Shown: positions 32,266 to 44,490 of the stretch, one piece after another
How the letters are laid out: every line of letters starts with the position of its first letter
Position numbering within the stretch: position 1 is the stretch's first letter
Source: Capra hircus
Taxonomy: Eukaryota > Chordata > Mammalia > Artiodactyla > Bovidae
DNA length: 64,000 bases
Reading direction: 5' to 3'
NCBI RefSeq assembly: GCF_001704415.2
Contig: NC_030831.1
Coordinates: forward strand, 44,624,134-44,688,133
Translations under genes and position numbers: made by a program
The notes under the pieces: model-generated
Database searches by the model: none
What the model saw: only the letters and a program-made list of their open reading frames with translations
Told to the model about the DNA's origin: nothing

Positions 32266-33513
32266 TCTCTCTAGTATTCCTCTCTGACAGATCAAGAAGT
32301 CACCTTTTCTTGTGGATTATTTCCAAAATCCTATTGAGAAGGATGAGCCACTAAAAAGAGATTAGTGATTGATTTCCTGCCAGGCCTCTTAATTCACAAG
32401 GCTACTCTTGTGTTGGAACCAAGGTGAACCACCCACAGGCTTGCCACAGAATAAGGATTTTGTGCAGTGAATCATCGAACACTAGACGGGTAATCTGAAT
32501 CTGAATTGAAAGGCAGTTGTGAAAATGCTCTTTCCTTGTACCTTCCATCAGTGTAAGGATCCTTACTTCCAGGGATGGCATCCTAAGAATAAGGGATAGA
32601 AACATGGTCTGACTTGCCTAATGTCATAGAAATGTCTTTGTATAGCCTTTGAAAGTGCTATAAATTAGAGCTAGTGCTACCTCAAAAATTCTAGAAACAC
32701 ACCATTATGAGCCCTCCCAGGTCATTGCTTCAATCTCCCATACCTAAGGAAGTCCCTTCCTCAAATCCCTGACAGATGGGTCTTGGTCTCTCTACCCCAT
32801 GACTGATGTGACCACGAAATGGTCTCTACCCCAGACAGAAATGTTTTAGATCAGCACGAGCTTTGCATTGGAGACGAGGCATGCAGTGTGGCAAGGTGCG
32901 TGTCCTGGTTGGAAGTTAGGGTCAAGTGTCTGGGGAAAAAATAGTGAAACACAAGGATGGAGTATGGTGGACCCAGGAGAGGGAGCTGAGGGCGGGAGGA
33001 AGAAAGGAAAAAGAGTTAAATCATAGCCATGGATGGGAAACTGGGGATCTGAGGGAGACAGAGTGAAGAAGCATGGCAGAACTCTTAGAGAAAGTCTGAG
33101 GCTATCCCCCTCTAACCTCTGGTTAGAGGTTCATTCAGAGAATGGTGGACATCTGGCTCCCCTTCATTCGTGGGCAGCTCAGATGTTTAGAAAGCTATTT
33201 ATTTCCTGTATATTGCCTCTGTGCTGCTTCTTAAAATCCTGTAAGCTAGGTCCTCCCTTTCTTCCCAGGAGAGCTTCTCCTGTATTTGGAAACAGCTGTG
33301 GTGCTTCCTCATCTTTAACAACTGTAGGGTCTCCAGTTTCCAGTCACTCTCTCTGCAGGTTGTTCCTTGCAATGCTTCCTGAATGAGAGGTGCTCCCTCT
33401 GTGAACATCTTATTTAAATGTAACTCAGATGCATGTGAATAAAGTGGATTCCATTCCTTCAGATGTAGTCTGATTAGTACAGAGAAAAAGTGGAATCTAA
33501 GGTGTGTATTTTA
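32266..33513. other. Unassigned repeat-poor sequence
   Basis: No gene or repeat is recognised, apart from the small hairpin at 33109-33129. Confidence 0.45.
33109..33129. repeat. Perfect 9-bp inverted repeat with 3-base loop
   Basis: Arms cctctaacc (33109-33117) and ggttagagg (33121-33129) flank tct. No T tract or other terminator context follows. Confidence 0.9.
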
Positions 33514-33531
33514 GTACCTTCATCCCTTGCC

Positions 33532-33753
33532 TGAGTGCTCAGTTACTTCAGTTGTGTTGACTCTTTGTGACCCCGTGGACTGTAACCCACCAGGCTCCTC
33601 TCTCCGTCCATGGGATTCTCCAGGCAAGAATACTGGAGTGGGTTTCCACGCTCTCCTCCTGGGGATCTTCCCGACCTGGGGATCAAACTCACATCTGCCT
33701 GTATCTCCTGCATTGCTGGCAGATTCTTTACCCACTGAGCCACCTAGGAAGCC
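33532..33753 (-). mobile_element. Bov-tA SINE
   Basis: The reverse-oriented element runs from gtgctcagttacttcagttg to ctgagccacctaggaagcc. The flanking taccttcat (left) and taccttgat (right) may be a degraded TSD. Confidence 0.93.
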
Positions 33754-35711
33754 TACCTTGATTCTTTATGCTGTGCTGACTAACTTAAACCTAACTAGCT
33801 TTATCAATGATAAGTCAATTTTGGATCAGCATCCCAGTCTATGGTGATATTTTAAGATGTTTTTTGTCCATTATTTTGATTGGTCCTTTCTATTTTATGT
33901 CATCAGTGGAGCTGACTTTAAGACAAGGTGATTCGTGACTTCATTTGATAGAGATATTGAATAGATCAGGATTAAGTTATGAAGTTCTGGGCCTTATGAT
34001 AGAGAAGTTCCTTTAAGCCTGTGATCTTGACTTCTTAAACTGAATAGTACACACTTGTAGGAATCCACACTGGAACATGTAGATGCCCAGCCCAGCGCAG
34101 GGGACACCATCTGCAGAGTTTCTCTAGACCCAGTCAGAATAGAAACAGCAGACTATACTTTATCGAGACAGTGCTGTCTGGACCCCATCAGCCCCATCCT
34201 TGTGCTCTTTGTCACTGTTCTTCTCCTTGGCTTTCCATCCCCTGCTGGACTCTGCATTTCAGCTTCATGTAGCTGTGGCTGGCCCTCATGACCGATTTTG
34301 GATACGTTTTTACTGTTCAATCTTGAAATCCTTCCTCGGGTATAATTCTGGGATTTACTGTGATCAAAACCCCAGCATAGTGAGTAAAAGGGATTCCTTC
34401 TTCAGCCTGCTGTTGAGTGAGAATATGATCAAAAGGCTGATAATGATCTGCTGATCAATATTCTGTCCTAGCATCTTGACTTGAACCTTGATTTTCTTGA
34501 ACTTATCCCCGTAATGTCATATATCTTTAACTCATGAAAAAGACATGCTAACTTGTTTGTGACCCTTAGATCACTAATTCATACTTTGTAAAATGAAGAA
34601 GCTTAGACTAGAATAGCACTTCTGAAAATGTTTTTCAAAATGAGATTATGTTGCTAAGTCTTATATTTAAAAAATGAGAAGAGAAAAATGATTAACCAAG
34701 TTTTAAAATACTTGATTAAAAAAAGTAGGCAGGTTTTCTTTATAAAGCATTTCTCAGAGCCTTCCCCATGCTAATGTGCCTTATGAATCTCCATGACTGA
34801 GATATAATTTGCAGTTTTCCTCCAACTTTATTTGATCTTGGAGCACTTTCAGTTGGGGCAAATATTCTGTGGCACTCCTTTTGAGAAACACCGAACCAGC
34901 TGGTTTGGGCTGAATCTTTAGGGATCTCTGTCAAGTACATTCCTCACTCAGAGAACCAGGGGCTGGATGTGAGGGCAAGTTGCTGCCCAGCCATCAGCCA
35001 GGCTCCAGTGCCCACCAGAAAAACTTGTCCTTCTCCTGCAGATACTACCATGACCAGGGCGCCTCCTGACCACATCTGACACTGAAAAATGGAAGCAGTT
35101 CCCCGTGTGTGTCTCTCCCACCACCTGTCCCCTCTGCTGTCCCCTTCCTGCCATTCAGGGCACCTGCCTCGTGAAGCTTATTAACCTCTGTAATGATGCA
35201 GTATCATTGTTTTTTTAATATATATAATATAAACATCTGTTCTGCAAATTTGCTACTCTCTGTACTTCCTAGGAAGAGAGGATTCACACATGGGCTGTAC
35301 TATGAATTGGAACTCGCTCCTCTAGAGTGCTGGGCACTCTAACTCTGGTGTGGGACATGCTTAGAGGAGAACCAGGGAACAGTTTTATGGATTTCTTGAA
35401 TTTTCAGAATGACTTTACTGATTCACAAATGTGACATTTTGGTGCTGTACATATTAATGCAATGCTAAATCTGACAAAAGGCAGAGTTGGCATTTTTTGT
35501 TCTTTTTGGGGAGAGAATGAGGCACATAATTTAGTTCACACATCTGGCTCCTTAGCTATCCAAGATAAGAAGCATTTATTAGGATGAGACCCTTTGATTT
35601 TGTTCAGCAGTGCCAGGTGATACAGAGCAGTGGTGAAGAGATTTGAGTTCATTTCTGAAATCCCTCCAGTGGCCAGAACTCCACAGCCTCCTCCCCTCTG
35701 CCCTGAGTTTG
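33754..35711. other. Mostly unassigned sequence
   Basis: No exon is recognised. The stretch 34615-34905 begins and ends with strings like the termini of small hAT transposons (cttctgaaaatgtttttcaa ... tccttttgagaaacaccg), but this is weak. Confidence 0.35.
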
Positions 35712-35850
35712 CCTGTAGGGCTTGACAAATTGGATTGACATCTCAGTTCTGCCACTTATTAACAAAATGGGTGATCCTGGACAAGTCACTCGAGCTCTCT
35801 GATCTTTTTTTTTGTCAGTGAAATATGATCTGAATTAAATACTCATGGTT
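35712..35850 (+). mobile_element. MIR SINE
   Basis: The text ttgacatctcagttctgcca, gtgatcctggacaagtcact and cgagctctctgatc follows the MIR core. Confidence 0.75.
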
Positions 35851-36100
35851 TTTGGTTAGTGAATTCCCAACCATCTGTGGTCCACAGTATAGCTACACAC
35901 CTGCTGGGACATAGCAAGCACAGCATTATATGGAGCCAGCCTCACAGCTAATGGCAGTTCTTCTACCCATCCACACTGCCCACCAACTGGCATTGTACAC
36001 ACATAAACACGGGTGTGCATGAGCCCGTGTGCCCTGTACCTCCTGCCAGTCTCCACTGTGGTTAATGGCATTGTTACTATGAGGTTTAAATCACATTATT

Positions 36101-36302
36101 GGGGCCTCCCTGGTGGCTCAAATGGTAATGAATTCGCCTGCAATGCGGGAGACCTGGGTTTGATCCTTGGGTTGGGGAGATCCCCTGGAGAAGGGAACGG
36201 CTACCCAACTCCAGTATTATTCTGGCCGGGGAAATTCCATGGACTGTATAGTTTCATGGGGTCACCAAGAGTCAGACGTGACTGAGCGACTTTCACTTTC
36301 AC
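36101..36302 (+). mobile_element. Bov-tA SINE
   Basis: The head ggggcctccctggtggctca, then B-box-like gggtttgatccttgg and the end gactgagcgactttcacttt are present. No TSD is clear. Confidence 0.95.
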
Positions 36303-36309
36303 GGCGTGC

Positions 36310-36535
36310 TAATAATAATAGCTAACTAACATCTATCAGCACTTGGATACGTTTTGCTTCTCTGAGATGTGCTTCACCCTCACTGTCTCTCTTAATCTTC
36401 CCAACAGTTCTGCGGGAAGAATTTAACAGATGATGAAATGGAGACTTAAGAGAGGTTAAGCAGCTTGTCTGAGGTCATGCCACTGGGATTGGAACCCTGA
36501 CTCCAGAGTCCAGGCTCTCAGTCGCTCAGTTATAA
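36310..36535 (-). mobile_element. MIR SINE, nearly complete
   Basis: Antisense MIR is visible across its length: aataatagctaactaacatc, agatgatgaaatggagactt, aagcagcttgtctgaggtca and the tRNA-like head aaccctgactccagagtcca. Confidence 0.85.
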
Positions 36536-38432
36536 AGTACAGGGAAGCAATCTATGAGTCATGAAGTGCTCTGCAGATCAGGGACCATTGCTGTGGCTGC
36601 TAACCCTCAATTCAAAGCATACCAAAGGATAATGAGGGGAACTGAAGTCCCCTGGTACCCCAGCCACACTCCATTTCTGGTTGGAGATAGATATGTTATG
36701 CACATGTCTGAGGGGTCTGAGGTTGAGGAGATGAGAGTAGACAGACCTCAGTGTAACTCTCCATCAAGAGTCCCCCTTCGAGTCCTGTTCTAATTTGTCT
36801 CTGAGCCAGGAGGCTAAAACTACCGAGGTAGAGGATGACATCGGACACCAGAGCACAGGAACCAACAGGATACACTTCTGAGCTGTAACCAGATTAAGGA
36901 GATAAGCAATAAATCAGTCCTCAGCTAATTCCCTTGAATTACCAGCACTTTCCTTTGGGCATAAAAGCAAGCAGTGTCTGATAATAGATCTCAGGAACTA
37001 AATCTTGAGACTCCAAAAGTTGCATGGCTAAATAGATTTTTTTTTTTTTAAGGATCTTGCTATTTAATAACTTGCATCTGTGAACTACTGCATATTCTGG
37101 ACAATCCAGCCTTTCTGAGTGCCTCTGTCCTCTTTCTTGTTTGATGATTATTAGTCTTATAGGAAACTATGGACATGCTTTCCCATCTCTGTTTCTGTAT
37201 AAAAAATATAGACCTGGTTTAGGGGCATTTCTTCCATTGTCCACTGATGAAAAGGCACCTTCTGGGTTCCTGGGATGCCTGCAGGGACCACCCTAGATGT
37301 GGTGTTCATGTGATGTTGGTTCATGCTCTAAACTCAACCTCTCTTCATAACTAGTTTCTTAAAGTAACTTTCTCCATCAGAAAACATAGGTTGGGGCCTT
37401 TCCAAAGTGGAGAAAGTTATCTTTCTTCTATCTAGTTTGTAATTGGTGAGTTAAGTCCTTTGTGATGTGGAAGAGGGACAATGTTTATTTCAATGATCAA
37501 AATGAATACGTTAGGAGTTGATGTGCTGCTACTGCTCATAGGACTTGGAAAGGTGGCCTCTTGATTTTATTTGTGGTGATCCCCTAGAGGGATCACTGCC
37601 CTCCTTTTTTTTTTTAATTTCAGAAGGTGTGCTTGCAGTCAGCAGACTGTTACAGCTCTGCAGTGGCCCTCAAGAAAATGCCGGGCCGGCTGAACTTGAC
37701 TGCGTGGGTGATACTTTCAACATGTAAAGCATAATCCCTCGCTGAAACCTTAAATTATCCAAACTGAAAGAACTTTCTGGGTCTAACTGGTTTTTCTCAG
37801 TGAGTTGGTTTGTGTTAGTTTACTTCATTTCTCCAGTTTTGGCCTTTGAGCTGATTCTTCTCAGTTTCGTTCCTATTTCAGGTCAGTTTCGCCTTTCAGT
37901 TCCCTTCTTCCACCTTAGCCCAATAGAGTTTCATTTCCCCATACACAGTGTGCCTGGGGCAAGGTGGGAGGGCTTCATAACTAAGTTTGAAATTAGGAGA
38001 TTTTCCTGAAATATGACCAAAATATTGGACAATAAGGGGAAGAAAGCAATTTGAAAGAACAAATCACTCAGTAGGGATCTTTGCCCCTCATCTTCTTCCT
38101 CTATATGTAATGATATTGAAATAGGTCATAGTTCTCAGTTCAGGCTACATGCTGGAATTACTAATAACTTAAAAGAAAAAAAAAAAAAGACAAGAAAACT
38201 GATACCTCTGTCTTACTCAGACCAGTTAACTAGAAATCTAGAATTGGGTGCTTGGCTTCGTACTTTCTTTTCATTGCGTCTCAGGTGATTTTTTTATGTG
38301 TGGCCAGGGTGCTTGCTGAGGACTCTCTTTGACCATCAGATTGTTGGGCTGGTGGTACCTTTGTCACAGCAGCAGGAAGAACGAGGTCACTGTGTCTGCT
38401 GGAGTGATGGTTACATCTGTCAAATTGTCTCC
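36536..38432. other. Repeat-poor unassigned sequence
   Basis: No repeat family is recognised, apart from T runs at 37018-37030 and 37606-37615. The part 36840-37020 is evenly composed with no repeat and is a modest candidate for conserved non-coding DNA. Confidence 0.4.
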
Positions 38433-38446
38433 CTTTGGTGGGTAAA

Positions 38447-38649
38447 GGGCTTCCCTGGTGGCTCAGAGGTTAAAGCGTCTGCCTCCAATGCGGGAAATCC
38501 GGGTTCGATCCCTGGGTCAGGAAGATCCCCTGGAAAAGGAAATGGCAACCCACTCCAGTATTCTTGCCTGGAGAATCCCACGGACAGAGGAGCTCGGTAG
38601 GCTACAGTCCACGGGGTCACAAAGAGTCAGACACGACTGAGTGACTTCA
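38447..38649 (+). mobile_element. Bov-tA SINE with intact B-box
   Basis: The head ggcttccctggtggctcaga is followed by an intact B-box ggttcgatcc at 38502-38511, one of the better-preserved in the window. The 14-base TSD ctttggtgggtaaa is perfect at 38433-38446 and 38650-38663. This looks like one of the youngest SINEs here. Confidence 0.97.
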
Positions 38650-38663
38650 CTTTGGTGGGTAAA

Positions 38664-39454
38664 TAATGTTTCTGAAATCGTCTTTGTTTTAAAGCTGATC
38701 ATTGGGATTATTTTCACCTTAAACTTCTCACCACTTCCTTGCAGAGCTCTCTCTCCTTGAAGGGAGGGGTGGGAAGCGGCCCATGGAGGGTGATGCAGAG
38801 AGCTGGGCATGTGTCTGTGCTCAAGGATGTTAGCTCAGCCTAGCCTCTGAATGATCACCTGAAGCCTGTCGGTAAGCCCAAGCTCTTGTTGCAGCAGTGG
38901 CCCATGAAACCAAATTCTGCATCTCAGCCAACTGACCTCATTTCTGAGAAAGGAGTAGAACCCAGTGGATTTCATTAATTTTAAATGTTCCAATGGTTCA
39001 TCTGAGCCAATCTGAGGTTTATACATCTCCTCTTTCCCTGCTCTTGTCTGCAACCCCTGTCAACCCAAACATGATAGAAGGACAGAATGTAACCCAAACT
39101 GCAAGTGTGGTGTGGGATAACAATATACTTTTTAGTTATTCCACAAGTAGCAGACCTGGATTTTTTTTTTTTTTTTTTGAAGGTGTGTGGGGAGATAGCT
39201 AGAGGTCTTCAGAATATTTTCTAATGTGCAATGTAACATTGTATGCTGACTTCTCCTGTGCCATTTTTCAGAAGTTTCCACTGCACCAGTTTCAGAAATG
39301 AAGGACATGGAAAAAGAAGCTAGGAGTCTCAAATCGGATTTAAATTATGTTTGTGGATATCAAAACATTTCAATTCTTTGCAAATGGCTGATAAATTTGA
39401 TTTGATATCTGTTGTACATGAGGTCTTTCATATTGAGGCTAATTGTAAAAATGT
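38664..39454. other. Unassigned sequence with T18 run
   Basis: No gene or repeat family is recognised. A T18 homopolymer lies at 39161-39178. Confidence 0.45.
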
Positions 39455-39705
39455 CCACAACATTTGTGAGTATCTACTGTGTGCCAGGAACCAACTTAGA
39501 AACTTTACATGAAATTGTCTTTAATCTTCACTACAGAGTACGCAGTGTTGTTTTAATTTTACTGATAAATGAAGCAAAACTAAAACTGAAGCTAAGCAAG
39601 TTTATAAAACTTGTCCAAGGTCACACAAGATAGCAAATAACAGAGCTAGGAGGCAGTCCAAGTCGGTCTGATCTCAGTGTTCTCGCCAGCACCCACATTC
39701 TGAAG
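39455..39705 (-). mobile_element. MIR SINE, nearly complete
   Basis: Antisense MIR: tgagtatctactgtgtgcca, ttaattttactgataaatga, aacttgtccaaggtcacaca and ggcagtccaagtcggtctga. Confidence 0.85.
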
Positions 39706-40224
39706 GGTTGACTAGTCCCCCATCCAGAGAATGTGCTCTCTGAGGGAAAGGCGGGGAGGGGTTACAGTGCTCTCATTAGGTCTTCTGGATATTAGGTCTC
39801 ATTAGGTCTTAGGGACAACCTACTCTATTTTTGCTGGAGATTTACTTCATATACAGATTGCCTTTGAACTGAGCTTTGACAATCGTAACTGCATGTGAGT
39901 TTCATAAGTGTACAAGAGGGTGGAGCCATTGTTCGCCCCTGCCCACTCCCTCCTTTTTCCCTAAAGGGAGAAAACCAGAGCAAAGGAAAAAATGGTTGCC
40001 TTGTTTATATTTGTAAGTGTTTTCTGTGGCAGAGGGCTGGAACCCAGCCAGGCCTTCTGACTCCTGCTCCAGTGCTCTTTCCATCACTTGTGACTAATGG
40101 TCAATCTTTATGCACAGCCTGGCCTCACAGTTGTACCCTGGCTGACCCAAATCATCAAAGACACAGAAGTAAAGAACTGGACTAGCTGGTCAGACTGGTT
40201 TTCTGGGCTTTATCTCTCACCTTG
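39706..40224. other. Unassigned sequence
   Basis: No gene is recognised. Short direct repeats of cattaggtctt occur around 39774-39812. Confidence 0.4.
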
Positions 40225-40450
40225 GCCAATCCACAGTCCTACCAAGCTGCTGAACATTTTTTTTTTCCTAGTTTGCTTCCTGGCATGTTCTCCTGGTCTG
40301 TTACCACTCTAGCAAATTCTGCCCATTTCAGAACCCACCTCCTCAGGAACTCCACCTTGATTAGAGCCCCCTACTTGGTACCTCCCTTAGTTCCTAACAC
40401 GTTTTTATCCCGACAGTACAACTCGTTTAGCACTTCCCACGTAGAGGTTT
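40225..40450 (+). mobile_element. L2-like LINE fragment
   Basis: The text cagaacccacctcctcagga, actccaccttgattagagcc resembles the L2 3' region. It is diverged. Confidence 0.45.
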
Positions 40451-40929
40451 AAGGTTTGTTCAGCTCTTAACTCTCTGGGCAGCTGGAGAGTGCCAAGTAT
40501 AGGGCAGGAGGTGGAGGTGGGAGTGATTAGTGTGGTTATGAGTATGTGGTTGGCCCTACCAGGTATGCACAGGCCATTTGTGTTTCTCTGGTTACTACAT
40601 AGTATAGTATCTCAGTGGTTACCAGGGTATGCTGTGAAAGAAAAAGAAATTACTATTTTAAAACCAGGGATGGGTCAAGAGTTTCCCATTGAGGCCGGAC
40701 TGTGGGAGTGGAGCCCAGAGAAGTAAAGACTATGGAAGCTTGTTCTTGGGGGAGCTGAGTCAAGGCTTTAAGAGTGTATTTAACAGTTCTATCAACAATT
40801 GGCTTTGGCAGAAAAATAGAGCAGACATTTCTGAAGAGTGAATCTGGGTGTCAGAACTTAAAGGTCCTGAACTGAACTCAACTATTGACTTGCTGTTAGC
40901 TCTTAAAACCATCATTCTTTGTTAAGAAC
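40451..40929. other. Unassigned sequence
   Basis: No gene or repeat is recognised. Confidence 0.4.
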
Positions 40930-41260
40930 CATTCATTCATCTTCTAATTAATCACTGAGTACTTACTTGGGGCAAGGCACATTGTTGTGATGTATAGAAT
41001 AGGGATGGTGAAAAGATAACAGGATACAAACAATAAGATACATACAGGAAGTGCTTAATAGGCAGGATAATGAGGAGGGAGAAATTATTCTATCCTGGGT
41101 GGAGCCTCATTTACAGAAAATTTTCATTGGTGAATTTAACTGGGTCTAAAAGATGTATTAAATAAGTAACATTAGAGAGGGAAGCATCCCAGTCCAAAAG
41201 TAAGGAAGTATTCCAGGCACTAGGGGAACAGTGAGTGACCACACAGGTTGAAATAAATCT
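40930..41260 (-). mobile_element. L2 LINE fragment
   Basis: Reversed L2: cattcattcatcttctaatt, ggcaaggcacattgttgtga, gaagtattccaggcactagg and agtgagtgaccacacaggtt. Confidence 0.65.
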
Positions 41261-41522
41261 TGAGATTCTGAAATAGTAATAGTGGACATTGAATGCATGG
41301 AAGTCAAATTTTGATGGACAGAAGGGATATATTAATAAGACAGATCAATGGGGCGTAGCATCCAAATTAGTGTTCCAGGATCTTCATGTCTAAAATGAAA
41401 AGAGTTAAGTGACTGCTCCTTCTTAGCCCCTTGGTATGTGGTGAGGAACAGGGAGGTGACTGACATTGAGGAGTCTGTATCCCTGAGGTGGAAGCAAGCA
41501 TCCCAGCTGCACACAGCATGAA

Positions 41523-41835
41523 AGTGAAAGTGGGTCAGTCGTGTCCGACTCTTTGTGACCCCCATGGACTATACCATCTGTGGAATTCTCCAGGCCAGAA
41601 TACTGGAGTGGGTAGCCATTCTCTTCTCCAGGGGATCTTCCCAACCCAGGGATCGAACCCAGGTCTCCTGCATTGCAGGCAGATTCTTTACCAGCTGAGC
41701 CATGGGGGAATTCTAAGAATACTGGAGTGGGTAGCCTATTCCTTCTTTAGCAGATCTTCCCAACCCAGGAATCGAACCGGGGTCCCCTGCATTGCAGGCG
41801 GATTCTTAACCAACTGAACTATCAGGGAAGCCAAC
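41523..41835 (-). mobile_element. Bov-tA SINE with duplicated tRNA-like head
   Basis: A normal reverse Bov-tA (gtgtccgactctttgtgacc ... accagctgagccatggggga) is followed by a second head unit ending ccaactgaactatcagggaa. Each head has its own B-box relic. The TSD acagcatgaa at 41513-41522 and 41838-41847 encloses the whole double-headed unit, so it inserted as one piece. Confidence 0.92.
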
Positions 41836-41847
41836 ATACAGCATGAA

Positions 41848-42029
41848 TCTGGGTTATTCAAGGTTGACGGTTATTATATATGAACAATTTGGAAGTTCTG
41901 GAGGGATGATAAAATGACAATGATCATTACAGCTGTGAAGCCCTTTCTCCAGTACTCTGCCAATGTGTGTCGAAAGCCAGAATTTAAATAATCTTGAGAA
42001 ATATTCTTAAGCTTCTGATAACATTAATT
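41848..42029. other. Unassigned sequence
   Basis: Short spacer with nothing recognised. Confidence 0.4.
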
Positions 42030-42790
42030 ACTATCTGACCTCTTAGTCACATTTGATCTATGTGGTCTTTCCCTTCTTGAAACATTCTTCCCTTGGCTTC
42101 CGGAATGGCACTCTCTTCATTCTCCTAGCTCACTGCCTGCTCTTTTTCTGAATCTCCTGCTGGTCTCTCTTCATCTCCCTGACCTCTAAACCTTGGAGTG
42201 CCCTAGGACTTAGTCCTCCAACCTCTCTTACTTCTGTTTTGCTCTCTCAGGCATTGAGTGTCATCTACACACAAAAACACTCAAATGTTATCTCCACCCT
42301 GGATCTACCCACTGAACTCTAAATTCATATGTCTATTCTATTTTTCAGGGTAACTAGAATGATCCTTTAAAACATCAGTCAAATTAGGATACTCTTCTGC
42401 TCCAAACTCACCAATGGCTCCACATTTCTTTCATGCAAACATCAGCTCTTGGCAGTGACCCACAGAATCCTAAGTGAGTTGGCCTTGTTACCTGTCTGGC
42501 TTCATCTCATTCTGCTCCACCTTACAGAACACTCTGAGCACCATCGCTTCTGACTTTCTCTGTTCCTCTTAACTTGCCTTAGTTTTATATCTAGTACTTA
42601 TCTCTGTCTGATGTACCATGCATTTTACTTGCTTCTTTACTTATTACCGCCTTTCTCTTTTAGAATGAAAGCTCTGAGAACAGGGGCGTGGCTCTGCTCA
42701 CTCTGTGTCTTTGTATTAGAACAGTGCCTGGCGCGTAGTGGTCACTGATCAATGGCTCAATAAGTATTTATAAAATGATTCATGAAATGA
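42030..42790 (+). mobile_element. L2 LINE, long 3' portion
   Basis: Several consensus blocks occur in order: ccttggagtgccctaggact, atgttatctccaccctggat, ccaatggctccacatttctt, gttacctgtctggcttcatc, agaatgaaagctctgagaac and tggctcaataagtatttat. About 760 bases of an old non-LTR element remain with no open frame. Confidence 0.88.
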
Positions 42791-44004
42791 GCTTCTCTGA
42801 AAACAGAACTCAGGCAGTCTGGGCCAGGATCTAGCTAAGGATGAATTTTGTCAATGGTCACAACGTAGCAGCCTTGAATTAACACCAGGTTTTACTGCAA
42901 ACATGCTCTGTGGTTTGGAAAAATTTGGGAGTAAATGCATTTGTGTTGCCTGAATGCTAATGTCTTACCTACAAGACAGAAGTAAAGATCAGTTGAGGAG
43001 ATAGATACACTTCTGCCAATTAGATGGCTGATCCTTTCGCCTCTCTGTGAAAGGAACTAGGCTTGGCTCTTTCCTGCTAGGAGAAGGGTATGTGTCCAGT
43101 ACATTTTGATTGTCTTTCTCTGGCACAAGATAGTAACATGGGGTTTTTGTTGTTGTTGTTTCTAGCTTTAAGCAGATATTTTGTGGGTGGATGTTAAGGC
43201 ATTTGGCTTTTGGAGGGATGGTTTCTTATTTTACCCTTTCTTGTTTATGTAGGTATCTTTTGGGTTCTGTTTTAATGTGATAAATGGCTAGCGACTTCCC
43301 TGAACCCTGTGGAAATGGTATCCAGGCTACAGAATAATTATTTAGTGAATCTCAGATCCAGTTTATGTTGGTGCAGGTCAAATTAATCATTATTAGTCAT
43401 GCCTTCACTGACAGTAACCTCATCCCCTGCAGAAGTGCTCCTCTTTTATTAAGAGATAATAGCTGTGAGGCATGGCTGAGCCCCACTCCGGTTACATTGT
43501 ACGGTGGCTTTACCCATATCTTGTCAAGAGAGATAAAAGCACATAACCAGATTAAAATCCAAAACAAAGCCACCGGTGAGGTGCTCTCTCTTTCTACTAC
43601 TGCTGCCTACCACAGGAATTCAAGTTCCAGTATTAAAAAGTAAAGAAAAGGAAGGAAAAGCTGAAAAGAAATGTGCTTCCTTCTCAAAAGGAAGAACATA
43701 AATAATTGTAATAGTAATTAGAACAATCCCTGTGGTGTGGTGTTTACTATAGTAGGACTAAATCCACATGCTTGCTACCCTGGTTCCCCTGCCAATACTT
43801 GGATTTTGGGGACAGCAGTCTCCATATCTCCAAACCCCTTACTATCTTAAGATATTTCCCAATCTGAAATGTGTGTGAAATGGCTTCCAAGAACAAGGTA
43901 AGCCTGAAAAAAGATGATAAAGGAGCCTCCTCTTCAACTTCAGTCCAATTTGAAATGTAGAACATTTGGAAAATAGAGAAGGATGTGATAGGTAGGCAGA
44001 AAAC
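42791..44004. other. Unassigned sequence with a GATA-motif cluster
   Basis: No repeat is recognised. The 43365-43640 part holds several WGATAR-like sites and a homeodomain-type ttaatcattattag near 43383, and lacks repeats. Confidence 0.4.
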
Positions 44005-44103
44005 AGGGAATCAGGGCACCTAGCTTCCATTACGGTTGTGAGATTTTAGGAAAACTCTTAACTTCTTGGAGCCTTGTTTTTCACATCAGTAAAGTGGAAT
44101 GGT
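44005..44103 (+). mobile_element. MIR SINE fragment
   Basis: The text gggcacctagcttccattac, gaaaactcttaacttcttgg, and cacatcagtaaagtggaatgg fits MIR. It ends where an L1 begins. Confidence 0.65.
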
Positions 44104-44490
44104 CACATGGAATATGGTTTAGCCTTAAAAAGGAAGGAAATTCTGAGACATGCTACAATGTGGATGAACCTTGAGGACATTAAGTTAAACGAAACACGTC
44201 GGTCACAGAACAGAAACTGTATGATTTTGCTTATGAAGTACCTGGAGTAGACTGATTCACAGAGATACAGAGTAGAGTGGTAGTTGATGGGAAGTGGAGA
44301 CAGGGGTAGGGAATGGGGAATTTGTGTTCAGTGGATACAGTTTCAGTTTTAAAAGATGAAAAGAGGATGGATGTTGGTGATGGGAGGACATTGATGTGAA
44401 GGTACTTAATGCCACTGAAATGTACAGTTAAAATGGTAAATTTTATATTATGTGTATTTTACCATAGCTAAAAGTTTTCAATTAGAAAAG
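44104..44490 (+). mobile_element. L1 LINE 3' end (old L1M-type)
   Basis: The text ggaatatggtttagccttaa, aatgtggatgaaccttgagg and cactgaaatgtacagttaaa followed by attttaccatagctaaaag is the 3' end of an older mammalian L1. It is 5'-truncated and non-coding. Confidence 0.85.

Noticed and set aside
33109..33129. Transcription terminator
   Set aside because: The hairpin lacks a T tract, and intrinsic terminators of this type are not expected in a mammalian genome.
38447..38520. Functional tRNA gene
   Set aside because: The tRNA-like sequence is the degenerate head of Bov-tA, followed by the Bov-A body, with no intact cloverleaf.
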